DNA of 12,895 bases. Origin: Candidatus Gastranaerophilales bacterium. Its GTDB lineage: Bacteria; Cyanobacteriota; Vampirovibrionia; Gastranaerophilales; Gastranaerophilaceae. Both the position numbers and the translations under genes were made by a program. A model generated the notes under the pieces. The model was not told the origin of the DNA. It searched no databases and worked only from the letters and a program-made list of their open reading frames with translations. The DNA lies in contig CALVEE010000214.1 in NCBI GenBank assembly GCA_944326495.1, positions 1 through 12,895 of the forward strand. The letters run 5' to 3'. Shown here in pieces: positions 1-6,594 of this stretch (the first letter of the stretch is position 1; every line of letters begins with the position of its first letter).

Positions 1-1
1 G

Positions 2-64
2 GCATTGAATGAGAAAGTAACACAATTCCTTGCTGAAAATAACACTGTTAAATTAAAGGGGTAA
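2..64 (+). CDS. 3' end of an unidentified protein (partial)
   Basis: Only the last 20 codons of a rightward gene are present, ending in TAA at 62-64. The visible tail reads ALNEKVTQFLAENNTVKLKG, a short amphipathic helix followed by a basic end. The other two plus frames hit stops at once (TGA at 4-6 and 10-12), and the strong terminator 18 bases later fits a real gene end here. The fragment is too short to assign to any family. Confidence 0.6.
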   Translation, partial: ALNEKVTQFLAENNTVKLKG

Positions 65-81
65 ATGATAAAGGGGGAAAT

Positions 82-124
82 AATAAAAGAAGTCCGGTTA
101 TTCAAAAAACGGACTTCTTTTATT
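82..124. terminator. Bidirectional rho-independent terminator
   Basis: A perfect 15-bp inverted repeat (82-96 against 110-124, core GAAGTCCG/CGGACTTC) encloses a 13-nt loop. The stem ends in A/T-rich arms, so each strand shows a GC-containing hairpin followed by a T-rich tract (TTCTTTTATTTTA on plus; rc of the A-run at 81-88 on minus). It lies between the convergent ends of the partial plus-strand gene and the minus-strand prepilin-like gene, and so serves both. The stem's last base nearly touches the minus-strand stop codon at 125-127. Confidence 0.9.
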
Positions 125-880
125 TTATCTGGCTTTTCTTGGATCAGCGATTTTTAAGACACCTTCTCTTGGAAAAACTTGTGAATATTCGCCGCAATTA
201 ACCAAAGTTCCTAAGTTTGTACCATCTCTCACTGTACAGAAAGCATCACGGAAATTTGCATAAATTATAGCCTGATACTCAAAATCAGCTCTATTAATAG
301 CATTATTTCTTCCGACCCTGCCATTATCAATATATACCGGTAATAAATCCCGCCGCAGCTGTAAGTTAACATCACTACCGGCAGTTAACGGAATTAAATA
401 GCCATCATCCGCATCTACATATGCAAACCTAACAGTTGCAAATCCATTATTTGTTCTTGTTTTTCTCTGCGGGACTGTCATTGTTATAGGAATAGCGTTT
501 GTAATACCATCAGCCGCTGCTATACCATTCAAACCATCTTGCAAATTATTGGAGTACGAATAATGAATACCATTATTCGTAACAATTTCTACCAAGCCGC
601 CTGCAACAGGTTCAGCTTCTTCATCGTTAACGTCTTCTTCCACTGCTACATCCGAACTTAATAAACTATTAACATGTTCCATTATTTGTGCATTTGTTGG
701 GTTACTAATAGAAGCTTTAGCATCTGCAATAGCGTTATATAGATTTATATAACCGTTGTAATAAAATAAATTATATGCTCTATCGGTACCATGTTTTGCA
801 ATTGTCATCCCCATTGCTGATACGACTCCGATAATTCCAAGACATAACAGCAATTCTGCCAAAGTAAAAGCCTTTTTCAT
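125..880 (-). CDS. Type IV pilin-like / pseudopilin protein with class III signal
   Basis: A 251-residue protein starting MKKAFTLAELLLCLGIIGVV: a short basic leader, then A|FTLAE, matching the prepilin peptidase site (cleavage between Ala4 and Phe5, Glu at +5) and a hydrophobic helix to about residue 29. The helix should anchor it in the inner membrane or pack into a pilus or pseudopilus core. The rest is a long secreted-type domain: an acidic linker (about 79-90), Asn/Gly-rich segments, and two C-terminal cysteines (215 and 229) that could form the disulfide loop common in pilins. No adhesin or enzyme domain is recognised. The start codon overlaps the stop of the DUF3326 gene by ATGA, and a GGAG lies rather far upstream (about 13 nt), so translation is probably coupled. 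No prepilin peptidase or assembly ATPase is in the window. Whether it is a major pilin, a minor pilin or a T2SS-like pseudopilin cannot be decided. Confidence 0.85.
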   Translation of the reverse strand: MKKAFTLAELLLCLGIIGVVSAMGMTIAKHGTDRAYNLFYYNGYINLYNAIADAKASISNPTNAQIMEHVNSLLSSDVAVEEDVNDEEAEPVAGGLVEIVTNNGIHYSYSNNLQDGLNGIAAADGITNAIPITMTVPQRKTRTNNGFATVRFAYVDADDGYLIPLTAGSDVNLQLRRDLLPVYIDNGRVGRNNAINRADFEYQAIIYANFRDAFCTVRDGTNLGTLVNCGEYSQVFPREGVLKIADPRKAR

Positions 881-1824
881 ATTGATAATCGCTCCATAAT
901 TTCTTCGTATGTATTTATTATATCACATGTCTTTATAAAATTCATCGGGGTAACATTTAAAACAGTCTTATTTTCTTTTACAGCAAAAATCTTTTTACCC
1001 CTTTTAGCCATTTCTAGCACTGGGATACAGCCAATTGAGTTATAAGGAATAACAAGAAAATCCAAATTATCAACACTAATTCCGTTATTAGAAAGGAGAG
1101 GAGCCTGATTTAATCCTAATAAAATGCATGGGAGAAATGTTGGTGTTATATATTCTGCAGCACATCTTTTATCTACGATTTTTGTATCTATTTCAATACT
1201 GTCAAAAGCCGGCGCATGCGCGCAAGGTATTTTAAATTCTTTAGAGATATAATGTGATATAATAGCCTCAACTCCGCCAACCGGATCAACTCCAATCCCG
1301 TTTGCATAATCATCCCCCTGCTCATCCGGAAAACGACATACAATGGCAATTGCTTCAGCTCCTTTTAGGATTAATTTTTCAGCAGCCTTCTTTATGGTTA
1401 AAAGATTTTTTACGTTTCCGGTTGAAGCTCCGGAGGTTTCAATAAAAAATTCTACGCCTGCAGTTTCATCAGTTATTTCATATCCAATAATATTAAGCCC
1501 ATAAACTGTCTCAACTGCATTAATAGTATTGATATGTACATTTAGGACTTCCGGTGTTATAGCTTTATCAAAAATAATCCCGATTTTGTTGTTATTTGAA
1601 GGCTTAAGTTTTATATTGCCCTTAAAAAACTCATCGAGAGAATAACCTTCAACATAAAGCATATTATCAGTAATTCCGGAAAAACAGGCTGCATTAACAA
1701 CATTAGGATTAACAATAAGCCGATAGCGCTGCGCAAGTTTTCTTGCCCAGACACTTGCATCACCGGCAAATCCGCCAATTGAAGCTCCAATACCCGTAGG
1801 AACGATAAAAGCACCTGTTTTCAT
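877..1824 (-). CDS. DUF3326 family protein
   Basis: A 315-residue soluble protein that I recognise as DUF3326, a family of unknown function typical of cyanobacteria. Conserved-looking blocks are VPTGIGASIGGFAGDA (8-23), SGASTG (131-136), CRFPD (163-167), GVDPVGGVEAIISH (178-191), PCAHAPAF (200-207) and TFLPCILLGL (229-238). The Gly-rich N-terminus and the conserved Cys, His and Asp residues suggest an enzyme, but no reaction is known to me. The frame stays open a further 198 codons upstream. ATG 1822-1824 is chosen because the family motif begins 7 residues later and the upstream extension is only the antisense of the CNNM gene. A near-consensus promoter sits immediately before this ATG and no Shine-Dalgarno is present, so the message is probably leaderless. 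The stop overlaps the prepilin-like gene start (ATGA), so the two form one transcription unit. Confidence 0.85.
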   Translation of the reverse strand: MKTGAFIVPTGIGASIGGFAGDASVWARKLAQRYRLIVNPNVVNAACFSGITDNMLYVEGYSLDEFFKGNIKLKPSNNNKIGIIFDKAITPEVLNVHINTINAVETVYGLNIIGYEITDETAGVEFFIETSGASTGNVKNLLTIKKAAEKLILKGAEAIAIVCRFPDEQGDDYANGIGVDPVGGVEAIISHYISKEFKIPCAHAPAFDSIEIDTKIVDKRCAAEYITPTFLPCILLGLNQAPLLSNNGISVDNLDFLVIPYNSIGCIPVLEMAKRGKKIFAVKENKTVLNVTPMNFIKTCDIINTYEEIMERLSI

Positions 1825-1831
1825 ACACTTG

Positions 1832-1860
1832 ATTATATTATATCCCTCTGAATATTGCAA
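1832..1860 (-). promoter_or_regulatory. Sigma70-type promoter for DUF3326-pilin unit (leaderless)
   Basis: Read on the minus strand: -35 TTGCAA (1860-1855), 17-nt spacer, -10 TATAAT (1837-1832). The ATG begins 7 nt after the -10 box, so transcription should start at or within a base or two of the start codon. The only GA-rich stretch (GAGGG) is about 19 nt before the ATG, too far for a ribosome site and located inside the promoter spacer. Confidence 0.7.
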
Positions 1861-1867
1861 AAATTTC

Positions 1868-1895
1868 TTGTCTAGTGTAAAATTAGATGTATAAT
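1868..1895 (+). promoter_or_regulatory. Sigma70-type promoter for CNNM transporter gene
   Basis: -35 TTGTCT (1868-1873), 16-nt spacer, -10 TATAAT (1890-1895). The predicted start near 1902 leaves a leader of about 14 nt before ATG 1916, containing a weak GAGAG ribosome site (1908-1912). Only 7 bases separate this -35 from the -35 of the opposing DUF3326 promoter, so the two promoters stand back to back. Confidence 0.6.
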
Positions 1896-1915
1896 TTAAG
1901 GGTAATTGAGAGTAA

Positions 1916-3259
1916 ATGAGTCTGACAGACATTTTTATAAATATTTTTATAATTTTATTTTTACTTTTTGTTAATGGTTTCTTTGTAGCTGCAGAATTTT
2001 CTCTTGTAAAGGTTAGGAAAACAAGGCTGGAGCAGTTATGTAACGAAGGAAATTCTAATGCAAAGAGGGCTTTGAAATTAGTTAATGATGTTAATAAAAT
2101 GCTGGCTGCAGCGCAATTAGGTGTAACAATTGCAAGTATTGCTTTAGGTTGGGTTGCGGAATCTACAATTGTACAGCTTATAGAGCCTGTATTTAAAATA
2201 TTTTTTTCGTCACATAGCGTAATTACAGCCCACGCAGTTGCTGTTCCGATATCATTTGTTTTAGTGACATATTTCCATGTACTTTTGGGCGAACAGCTGC
2301 CAAAATGTATATCATTAAGACATCCGGAGACTTTAGCACTTCTCATTTCAACTCCGATGGATGTATTTATTACTGTTTTTAAACCTTTTGTATGGCTTCT
2401 GGAAGTGTCGGGAAACAAAATTCTTGCAGCATGTCATGCTAATTCAGAGGACGCATCTCTGGTTCATTCAACAGAAGAATTGGATATGCTGGTTGATGCA
2501 AGCTATAATGAAGGCGTTTTAAATGAAACAGAAGCTGAAATGCTTCATAATATGTTTAAGTTTTCAGACCTGATGGCAAAACAGGTTATGATACCGAGAA
2601 CGGATATGGTATGTATTCCTAATGATATTTCTTTTGAAGAACTTAACAAAGTTGCAATGGAAAACCAGTATACACGTTATCCTGTGTATGAAGAAAATAT
2701 TGATAAAATTTTAGGATTTATTCATGTTAAAGATTTATATTCTTTAGCTATGACTAAAGAAAATTATTCAATGAAAAAAATTATACGTCCATTGATGCTT
2801 GTTCCAGAGACAATGACATTAGATAATCTGGTTATTGAATTTAAAAAACGCCATATTCAAATGGCCGTTGTAATAGATGAGTTTGGCGGAACATCAGGAC
2901 TTATAACCCTTGAGGATGTCTTAGAAGAAATTATCGGGGATGTTCAGGATGAATTTGATGAGGATGTGGAAGCTGATATAGAAGAAATCGGTGAAAATAC
3001 TTATCTTGCAAATGGTATGATGCGTATAGATGAGCTAGTTAAATTCTTTGATTTAAAAGAAGCTTTATTTGAAGAAGATGATGTTGATACAATCGCAGGA
3101 TTAGTTGTAAAACTTTTAGGCAGAATTGCAAATATCGGCGATGCTGTTTCATTCAATGGTTTAACTTTTACTGTAACAGAAATAGACGGCGCAAGAATTA
3201 CCAAGTTACAAATATATAGAGAACCCCCAAAAGAGGTTGAAGAAAACGAAGAGGCTTAG
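1916..3259 (+). CDS. CNNM / HlyC-CorC-type divalent cation (Mg2+/Co2+) transporter
   Basis: A 447-residue integral membrane protein with full family architecture. An N-terminal CNNM (DUF21) transmembrane domain spans about 1-180, with hydrophobic helices near 5-27, 63-80, 104-124 and 140-162 and the GEQLPK motif (125-130). A CBS-domain pair follows at about 215-345, including VMIPRTDM (224-231) and the signature VIDEFGGTSGLITLEDVLEE (319-338). A small C-terminal CorC/HlyC domain covers about 355-435, and the tail is acidic. Characterised relatives (bacterial CorC, B. subtilis YhdP, S. aureus MpfA) export Mg2+; the older 'hemolysin C' label is a poor guide. The gene has its own promoter, a 14-nt leader and a weak ribosome site. 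Its neighbours on either side are not obviously related, so it is probably monocistronic. The precise ion is inferred from the family. Confidence 0.93.
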   Translation: MSLTDIFINIFIILFLLFVNGFFVAAEFSLVKVRKTRLEQLCNEGNSNAKRALKLVNDVNKMLAAAQLGVTIASIALGWVAESTIVQLIEPVFKIFFSSHSVITAHAVAVPISFVLVTYFHVLLGEQLPKCISLRHPETLALLISTPMDVFITVFKPFVWLLEVSGNKILAACHANSEDASLVHSTEELDMLVDASYNEGVLNETEAEMLHNMFKFSDLMAKQVMIPRTDMVCIPNDISFEELNKVAMENQYTRYPVYEENIDKILGFIHVKDLYSLAMTKENYSMKKIIRPLMLVPETMTLDNLVIEFKKRHIQMAVVIDEFGGTSGLITLEDVLEEIIGDVQDEFDEDVEADIEEIGENTYLANGMMRIDELVKFFDLKEALFEEDDVDTIAGLVVKLLGRIANIGDAVSFNGLTFTVTEIDGARITKLQIYREPPKEVEENEEA

Positions 3260-3271
3260 GCCTGTAAGCCT
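3252..3271 (+). terminator. Small GC-rich hairpin across the CNNM stop codon, possible weak terminator
   Basis: AGGCTTA (3252-3258) and TAAGCCT (3265-3271) form a 7-bp stem with a 6-nt loop, overlapping the TAG stop at 3257-3259. There is no T-run directly after it; the nearest is GTTTT at 3284-3288, beyond a second weak GCC/GGC pairing. It may be a poor terminator, a 3'-end stabilising hairpin or chance. Confidence 0.3.
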
Positions 3272-3383
3272 AGCCCTGATGGCGTTTTGCTATGTTAAGT
3301 TTTGTAAAATTTTGAGTTTTTTATGCAATTTAATTTTACAAAAATACTTTATATAAATACAAGTGTGTTTATAGTTTGTAGTG

Positions 3384-3390
3384 AAGGAAA
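3384..3390 (+). promoter_or_regulatory. Ribosome binding site that sets the start at 3395
   Basis: AAGGAAA with its GGA core 6 nt before ATG 3395. The same frame is open from an earlier ATG at 3323, but that one follows a T-run with no ribosome site. The downstream ATG is therefore the better start. Confidence 0.65.
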
Positions 3391-3394
3391 GTAC

Positions 3395-4108
3395 ATGACA
3401 TCAGGTTTAGCAATTTCATCATTTATGCCATCAATTGTATCAAGCGGAATATTTTCTTCAAGAAGAGCTGACAAGGGAATAGACGCTCTTGCTGCTAATA
3501 ATCCGTTTGTAAGTGCTATGAATTTTGATGTTGCAGCCGGTCAGGTCGCAAACGCAGCTAAAGGGGTGGCAAATATTGCAAGGGAGTCATCTAATTCAGT
3601 AGCTAACGGAATAGTAAGCGCAGAAGAGGCTATTAAAAATCTTTCTAAAGCAGATAAATTTATGAATGGTGTTAGTAAAGTCGTTAATTTTACAGCAGAC
3701 CATATAAATCCATTAATTGTAGCAACAGGAGCTGTTAAGGTAGCTTGCTCTGATGATAAAGCTGAAGCTTTTTCAAGGGAAGCTTTGGCATTAAGCGCAA
3801 TGTTTGGAAGCGAAGCATTGGCTAAAAGATTTATCGGAATGCCGAAGCTCGAGAAAGATGCTGTTACCGGGAAAAAGATAGCATTTAAAAGAGAAGGCTG
3901 GTATAAAGACAGCAAGTTTTTAACAAAACAGGCTGAAGCATTTAAAGATTACTGTGCAACTAAAAAAATATTTAATAAAACATTAAAATTTTTGCCGGGT
4001 GCTCTGAAAGGATTTGCATTTGTATCTGCATCAATTGCAGGCTACAGTCTCGGTTTATCAGCAGCTGATTATATTTTAAAAGAATGCGGCGGTAAGACTA
4101 ACGCATAG
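3395..4108 (+). CDS. Unrecognised Ala-rich protein with C-terminal hydrophobic segment
   Basis: A 237-residue protein I cannot assign to a family. It has no signal peptide. The N-terminus is Ser/Ala/Gly-rich (MTSGLAISSFMPS), then an Ala/Asn/Val-rich amphipathic region (about 45-100), a central helix-like stretch (about 104-145) containing ATGAVKVACSDD, a basic region (150-200) rich in Lys, Phe and Tyr, and a hydrophobic Gly/Ala/Ser segment at about 203-228 that could be a membrane helix or hairpin. The C-terminus is short and polar (KECGGKTNA). Codon use resembles the neighbours, so recent transfer is not suggested. Its 3' end overlaps the convergent minus-strand gene by 11 bp. It may be a membrane-associated lineage-specific protein; that rests only on composition. 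It looks like a real gene because of its ribosome site and length. Confidence 0.75.
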   Translation: MTSGLAISSFMPSIVSSGIFSSRRADKGIDALAANNPFVSAMNFDVAAGQVANAAKGVANIARESSNSVANGIVSAEEAIKNLSKADKFMNGVSKVVNFTADHINPLIVATGAVKVACSDDKAEAFSREALALSAMFGSEALAKRFIGMPKLEKDAVTGKKIAFKREGWYKDSKFLTKQAEAFKDYCATKKIFNKTLKFLPGALKGFAFVSASIAGYSLGLSAADYILKECGGKTNA

Positions 4109-4937
4109 ACCTGATTTTACCTTTTTCTTTATATAAAGTCTGAAATATTGACTGAGAACGGCGGTAATTATTAATAGAAGCTTCCAGCGAAGCATTAATT
4201 GTAATATAAATTACCGGAATTGATATTGCAATGGTTAAGATAGCTACGATAGCATGTCTTAGAACTGTCTGGATTATCCGGAAACGCTGTTTGGTAATTG
4301 CTATATCATTTTGTTCCTTCAATATTTTATTTATAAGATTTTTTCTTTCTTTAACGGTAAGACTTTCTATGAAATCGACATTTTGAGGATCTATGTAAAT
4401 TACGTATTTTGAATATTTGACATTACCATCTAAGAAATCAAGGCTGTCATTATAATTTTTCTGTTCCGGCGTAATTTTTCTCTCTGTTATATTGCCGTTT
4501 GAGACTTTTTCTATATCTTCATTCTGCGGGGTCTCAGCAAATGCTGCGCTGCTGATAGAACTCTCGGCTTCTTTTTTTTCATCAGAAGCATTTTGCTGTT
4601 TATTTAATTTTGCTTTATATTTTTTTATAAAATTATCGTCAAAATTTTTATCAAGATTAATGTCTTTTTTTACCTGCGCCGGCTCTTTTTGAAGCTCTTT
4701 TTCCTGTGTGTTTTCAGTATTTGCAGCAGCTGACGGCTCTTCAAATAACGTAGTATCATCATTTATATTAAAAGCAGGCTGGTTTTGTGCAGTATTTTCA
4801 GCATTTAAGTTCTTTGCATCCTGAGTTAATTTTTGCTGAAGCTGTTCTATTAATTCAGGTGATATATCGTCATTTAACGATGCTAATTCGCTTATATCCA
4901 TTGAATCTTTATCATTAAAAACATTCTTGCCAGCCAT
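4098..4937 (-). CDS. Unrecognised single-TM protein with long disordered acidic N-terminus
   Basis: A 279-residue protein with no family I recognise. Residues 1-165 are low-complexity, rich in Asp, Glu, Asn, Gln, Lys and Ala, and probably disordered. From about 172 the sequence looks folded: YSKYVIYIDPQNVDFIES (175-192), then a basic helical stretch (about 194-228, VKERKNLINKILKEQ), one hydrophobic helix (about 229-248) and a basic 30-residue tail with NNYRRSQSIFQTLYKEKGK. It has no cleavable signal peptide, so the disordered half is probably cytoplasmic, with a C-terminal anchor. Both flanks of the helix are basic, so topology is uncertain. ATG 4935-4937 is preferred over an in-frame TTG at 5006 because a GA-rich ribosome site (AAAAGAGAG) precedes it and the TTG is part of the promoter -35 box. 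It diverges from the HldA-type kinase gene. Confidence 0.78.
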   Translation of the reverse strand: MAGKNVFNDKDSMDISELASLNDDISPELIEQLQQKLTQDAKNLNAENTAQNQPAFNINDDTTLFEEPSAAANTENTQEKELQKEPAQVKKDINLDKNFDDNFIKKYKAKLNKQQNASDEKKEAESSISSAAFAETPQNEDIEKVSNGNITERKITPEQKNYNDSLDFLDGNVKYSKYVIYIDPQNVDFIESLTVKERKNLINKILKEQNDIAITKQRFRIIQTVLRHAIVAILTIAISIPVIYITINASLEASINNYRRSQSIFQTLYKEKGKIRSMR

Positions 4938-4977
4938 GTATGACTCTCTTTTCTTTTTTGTAGTATGATATAAACAT

Positions 4978-5006
4978 ATTATATCTGATATTTTGCGAAT
5001 AGGCAA
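4978..5006 (-). promoter_or_regulatory. Sigma70-type promoter for the disordered-TM protein gene
   Basis: On the minus strand: -35 TTGCCT (5006-5001), exactly 17 nt, -10 TATAAT (4983-4978). Transcription would begin near 4971, giving a leader of about 34 nt with a GA-rich ribosome site before ATG 4937. The rightward operon at 5024 must be transcribed from the same 86-bp gap. The best plus-strand candidate I see is weak (ATGACT 4940-4945, 18 nt, TATGAT 4964-4969). Confidence 0.65.
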
Positions 5007-5023
5007 TCATAAGAGAGATTGAA

Positions 5024-6037
5024 ATGGATAAAGAAAGATTAGAAAGTTATATCAAAAAACTCGGCGAGGCTAAAATACTTGTCGTAGGTGACTTAGCGCT
5101 TGATGAAATGGTCTATGGCGATACGGAGAGAATTTCAAGAGAAGCCCCTGTTTTAATACTTCAGCATACGCATACAAAGTTTATTTTAGGCGGAGCTTCT
5201 AATGCCGCTCATAACGTTTCCGAAATTAATGGCGGGAATGTTTCTGTTATAGGAATTATCGGGGATGATTATCAGGCGCAGGATTTAAAGAATGCTTTTG
5301 AAGAAGCTGATATAGACTGTTCTGCTTTAATAACGGATAGAAACAGAAAAACGATTACCAAAACAAGAATATCAGGTTCTTGTTCGCATTCAATCACACA
5401 GCAGATTGTAAGAATTGACCGACAGACAAATGCACCGCTTTCAAAGGAAACTGAAGATAAAATGATTGAAGAAATAAAAAAACTTGTACCTTTGCATGAT
5501 GCGGTTATTTTATCGGATTATCATATAGGAACTCTTACTGATAATGTAATAAAAGCAGTTTGTGACACTGCTCATAAATATAATAAAAAAGTTATTGTAG
5601 ATGCTCAAAGGGATTTGAACCGTTATAGGGGGATAACTTCTATGACACCGAATCTTCCGGATACTCAAAAATATGTCGGATATTATTTAAAAAATAAAGA
5701 CGATTTTTTAAAGGCGGGAAATAAACTTTTAGAGGATACTCTGGCAGAAGCTGTGCTTATAACTTGCGGCTCAGAGGGGATGGTGGTTATTGAAAAAAAT
5801 AATAAATATACTCATATTCCCGTTTTTAATAAGGCAGAAGTTTTTGATGTAACCGGTGCCGGTGATACAGTGACTGCTTTATATACTCTGGCTCTTGCAA
5901 TAGGAGCGGAGCCTGTTTATGCTGCAGTTATCGGAAATATCGCTGCAGGTATTGTTATTAAACAATACGGATGTGCAACTACATCTATAGATGAAATTTT
6001 AAAATCTGTTCCGGAACGTATTATGTTAGAAATATAG
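5024..6037 (+). CDS. rfaE1: D-glycero-beta-D-manno-heptose-7-phosphate kinase (HldA/RfaE domain I type)
   Basis: A 337-residue PfkB/ribokinase-family sugar kinase closest to the N-terminal kinase half of HldE/RfaE. It would phosphorylate heptose 7-phosphate at C1 on the way to ADP-heptose in the cytoplasm. Seen in the sequence: GDLALDEMVYGDTERISREA (22-41), matching the family's GD-LDE-G--ERIS-EAP pattern; GGASNAAHN (56-64); SDYHIGTLT (164-172); TPNLPD (208-213); and the catalytic anion-hole motif DVTGAGDTV (275-283), with Asp281 as likely base. It lacks the C-terminal cytidylyltransferase-like domain of bifunctional HldE (about 475 residues), so an HldC-type partner would have to be encoded elsewhere. 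Common family motifs are altered (SDY-HIG where SDYGKG is usual), so substrate is less sure than fold. It is the first gene of a rightward operon; a GA-rich ribosome site (AAGAGAG, 5011-5017) precedes the ATG. Confidence 0.82.
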   Translation: MDKERLESYIKKLGEAKILVVGDLALDEMVYGDTERISREAPVLILQHTHTKFILGGASNAAHNVSEINGGNVSVIGIIGDDYQAQDLKNAFEEADIDCSALITDRNRKTITKTRISGSCSHSITQQIVRIDRQTNAPLSKETEDKMIEEIKKLVPLHDAVILSDYHIGTLTDNVIKAVCDTAHKYNKKVIVDAQRDLNRYRGITSMTPNLPDTQKYVGYYLKNKDDFLKAGNKLLEDTLAEAVLITCGSEGMVVIEKNNKYTHIPVFNKAEVFDVTGAGDTVTALYTLALAIGAEPVYAAVIGNIAAGIVIKQYGCATTSIDEILKSVPERIMLEI

Positions 6038-6051
6038 GAGTGTAATTGTAA

Positions 6052-6588
6052 ATGAAAAAACTTAATATCGTTGATATCATAATAGTTTTAGGAGTAATAA
6101 TTGCTCTTGCTGTCGGTGTTATGACTGCAAAACACTTTAGACAGACTGCTGACAAACAGATAGAAGCAACTTCTCCGATTACTTTTCAGGTGTTTCTGCG
6201 AGGTGTAACTGTAACAGGAGATGAATTCCCGATTAAGTCGAATGATAAAACATTTATTACAATAAGAAATGTTCCTTATACGGAGTTAAATGTTGTTAAA
6301 GTCAGCTCTGAATCAAGAAAAACCGCTTTACCTTCACAAAAGGCTAAAGAACAGTATATTTTAATACAAGATCCGGCACAGCCTTCAATTTACGATGCTG
6401 TTATTACAATTTCCGATACTGCAAAAATAACAAAAGACGGAGCTGTTGTAGGCGGTAATAAAATTAAAATGGGACTTCCTGTTACATTAGAAGGTGAAAG
6501 CTACAAATTTAACGGGACAATTTCGGATGTAAGAGTGTCTTCTGAGGTTGAAGTAGAAGATGCCGGCGCTAATAATCTTGTAGGTTAG
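6052..6588 (+). CDS. DUF4330 family membrane-anchored protein
   Basis: A 178-residue protein with an N-terminal hydrophobic helix (about 7-25, preceded by MKK) and a mostly beta-type domain presumably outside the inner membrane. It matches DUF4330 as I know it from cyanobacteria: FLRGV (48-52), IRNVPYTELNVVKV (71-84) and the long conserved C-terminal block beginning AKITKDG and including GNKIKMGLPVTLEG (135-148) and ISDVRV (157-162). Function is unknown. It lies 14 nt after the kinase gene (an AGGAG at 6036-6040 overlaps the previous stop) and 6 nt before the IctB-family gene, so the three are almost certainly co-transcribed. Its position beside a polymerase/ligase-like membrane protein suggests a part in surface polysaccharide assembly; that is inference. 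Confidence 0.82.
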   Translation: MKKLNIVDIIIVLGVIIALAVGVMTAKHFRQTADKQIEATSPITFQVFLRGVTVTGDEFPIKSNDKTFITIRNVPYTELNVVKVSSESRKTALPSQKAKEQYILIQDPAQPSIYDAVITISDTAKITKDGAVVGGNKIKMGLPVTLEGESYKFNGTISDVRVSSEVEVEDAGANNLVG

Positions 6589-6594
6589 GGAAAA

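Noticed and set aside
1825..2418. N-terminal extension of the DUF3326 reading frame to 513 codons
   Set aside because: The extra 198 codons lie antisense to the CNNM transporter gene, show no family resemblance and lack a start signal; the DUF3326 domain begins at ATG 1822-1824 with a promoter directly before it.
3323..3394. Earlier ATG giving 24 more residues to the Ala-rich protein
   Set aside because: It follows a T-run with no ribosome site, whereas ATG 3395 has AAGGAAA at the right distance. The extension does look hydrophobic (TKILYINTSVFIVC), so a membrane-leader form is not fully excluded.
3541..3915. 124-codon minus-strand open frame within the Ala-rich gene
   Set aside because: It is the complement of a better-supported gene and has no ribosome site or recognisable domain.
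4938..5006. TTG start at 5006 for the disordered-TM protein
   Set aside because: This TTG is the first half of the -35 box of the gene's own promoter, so it would not be in the mRNA; ATG 4937 has a ribosome site.
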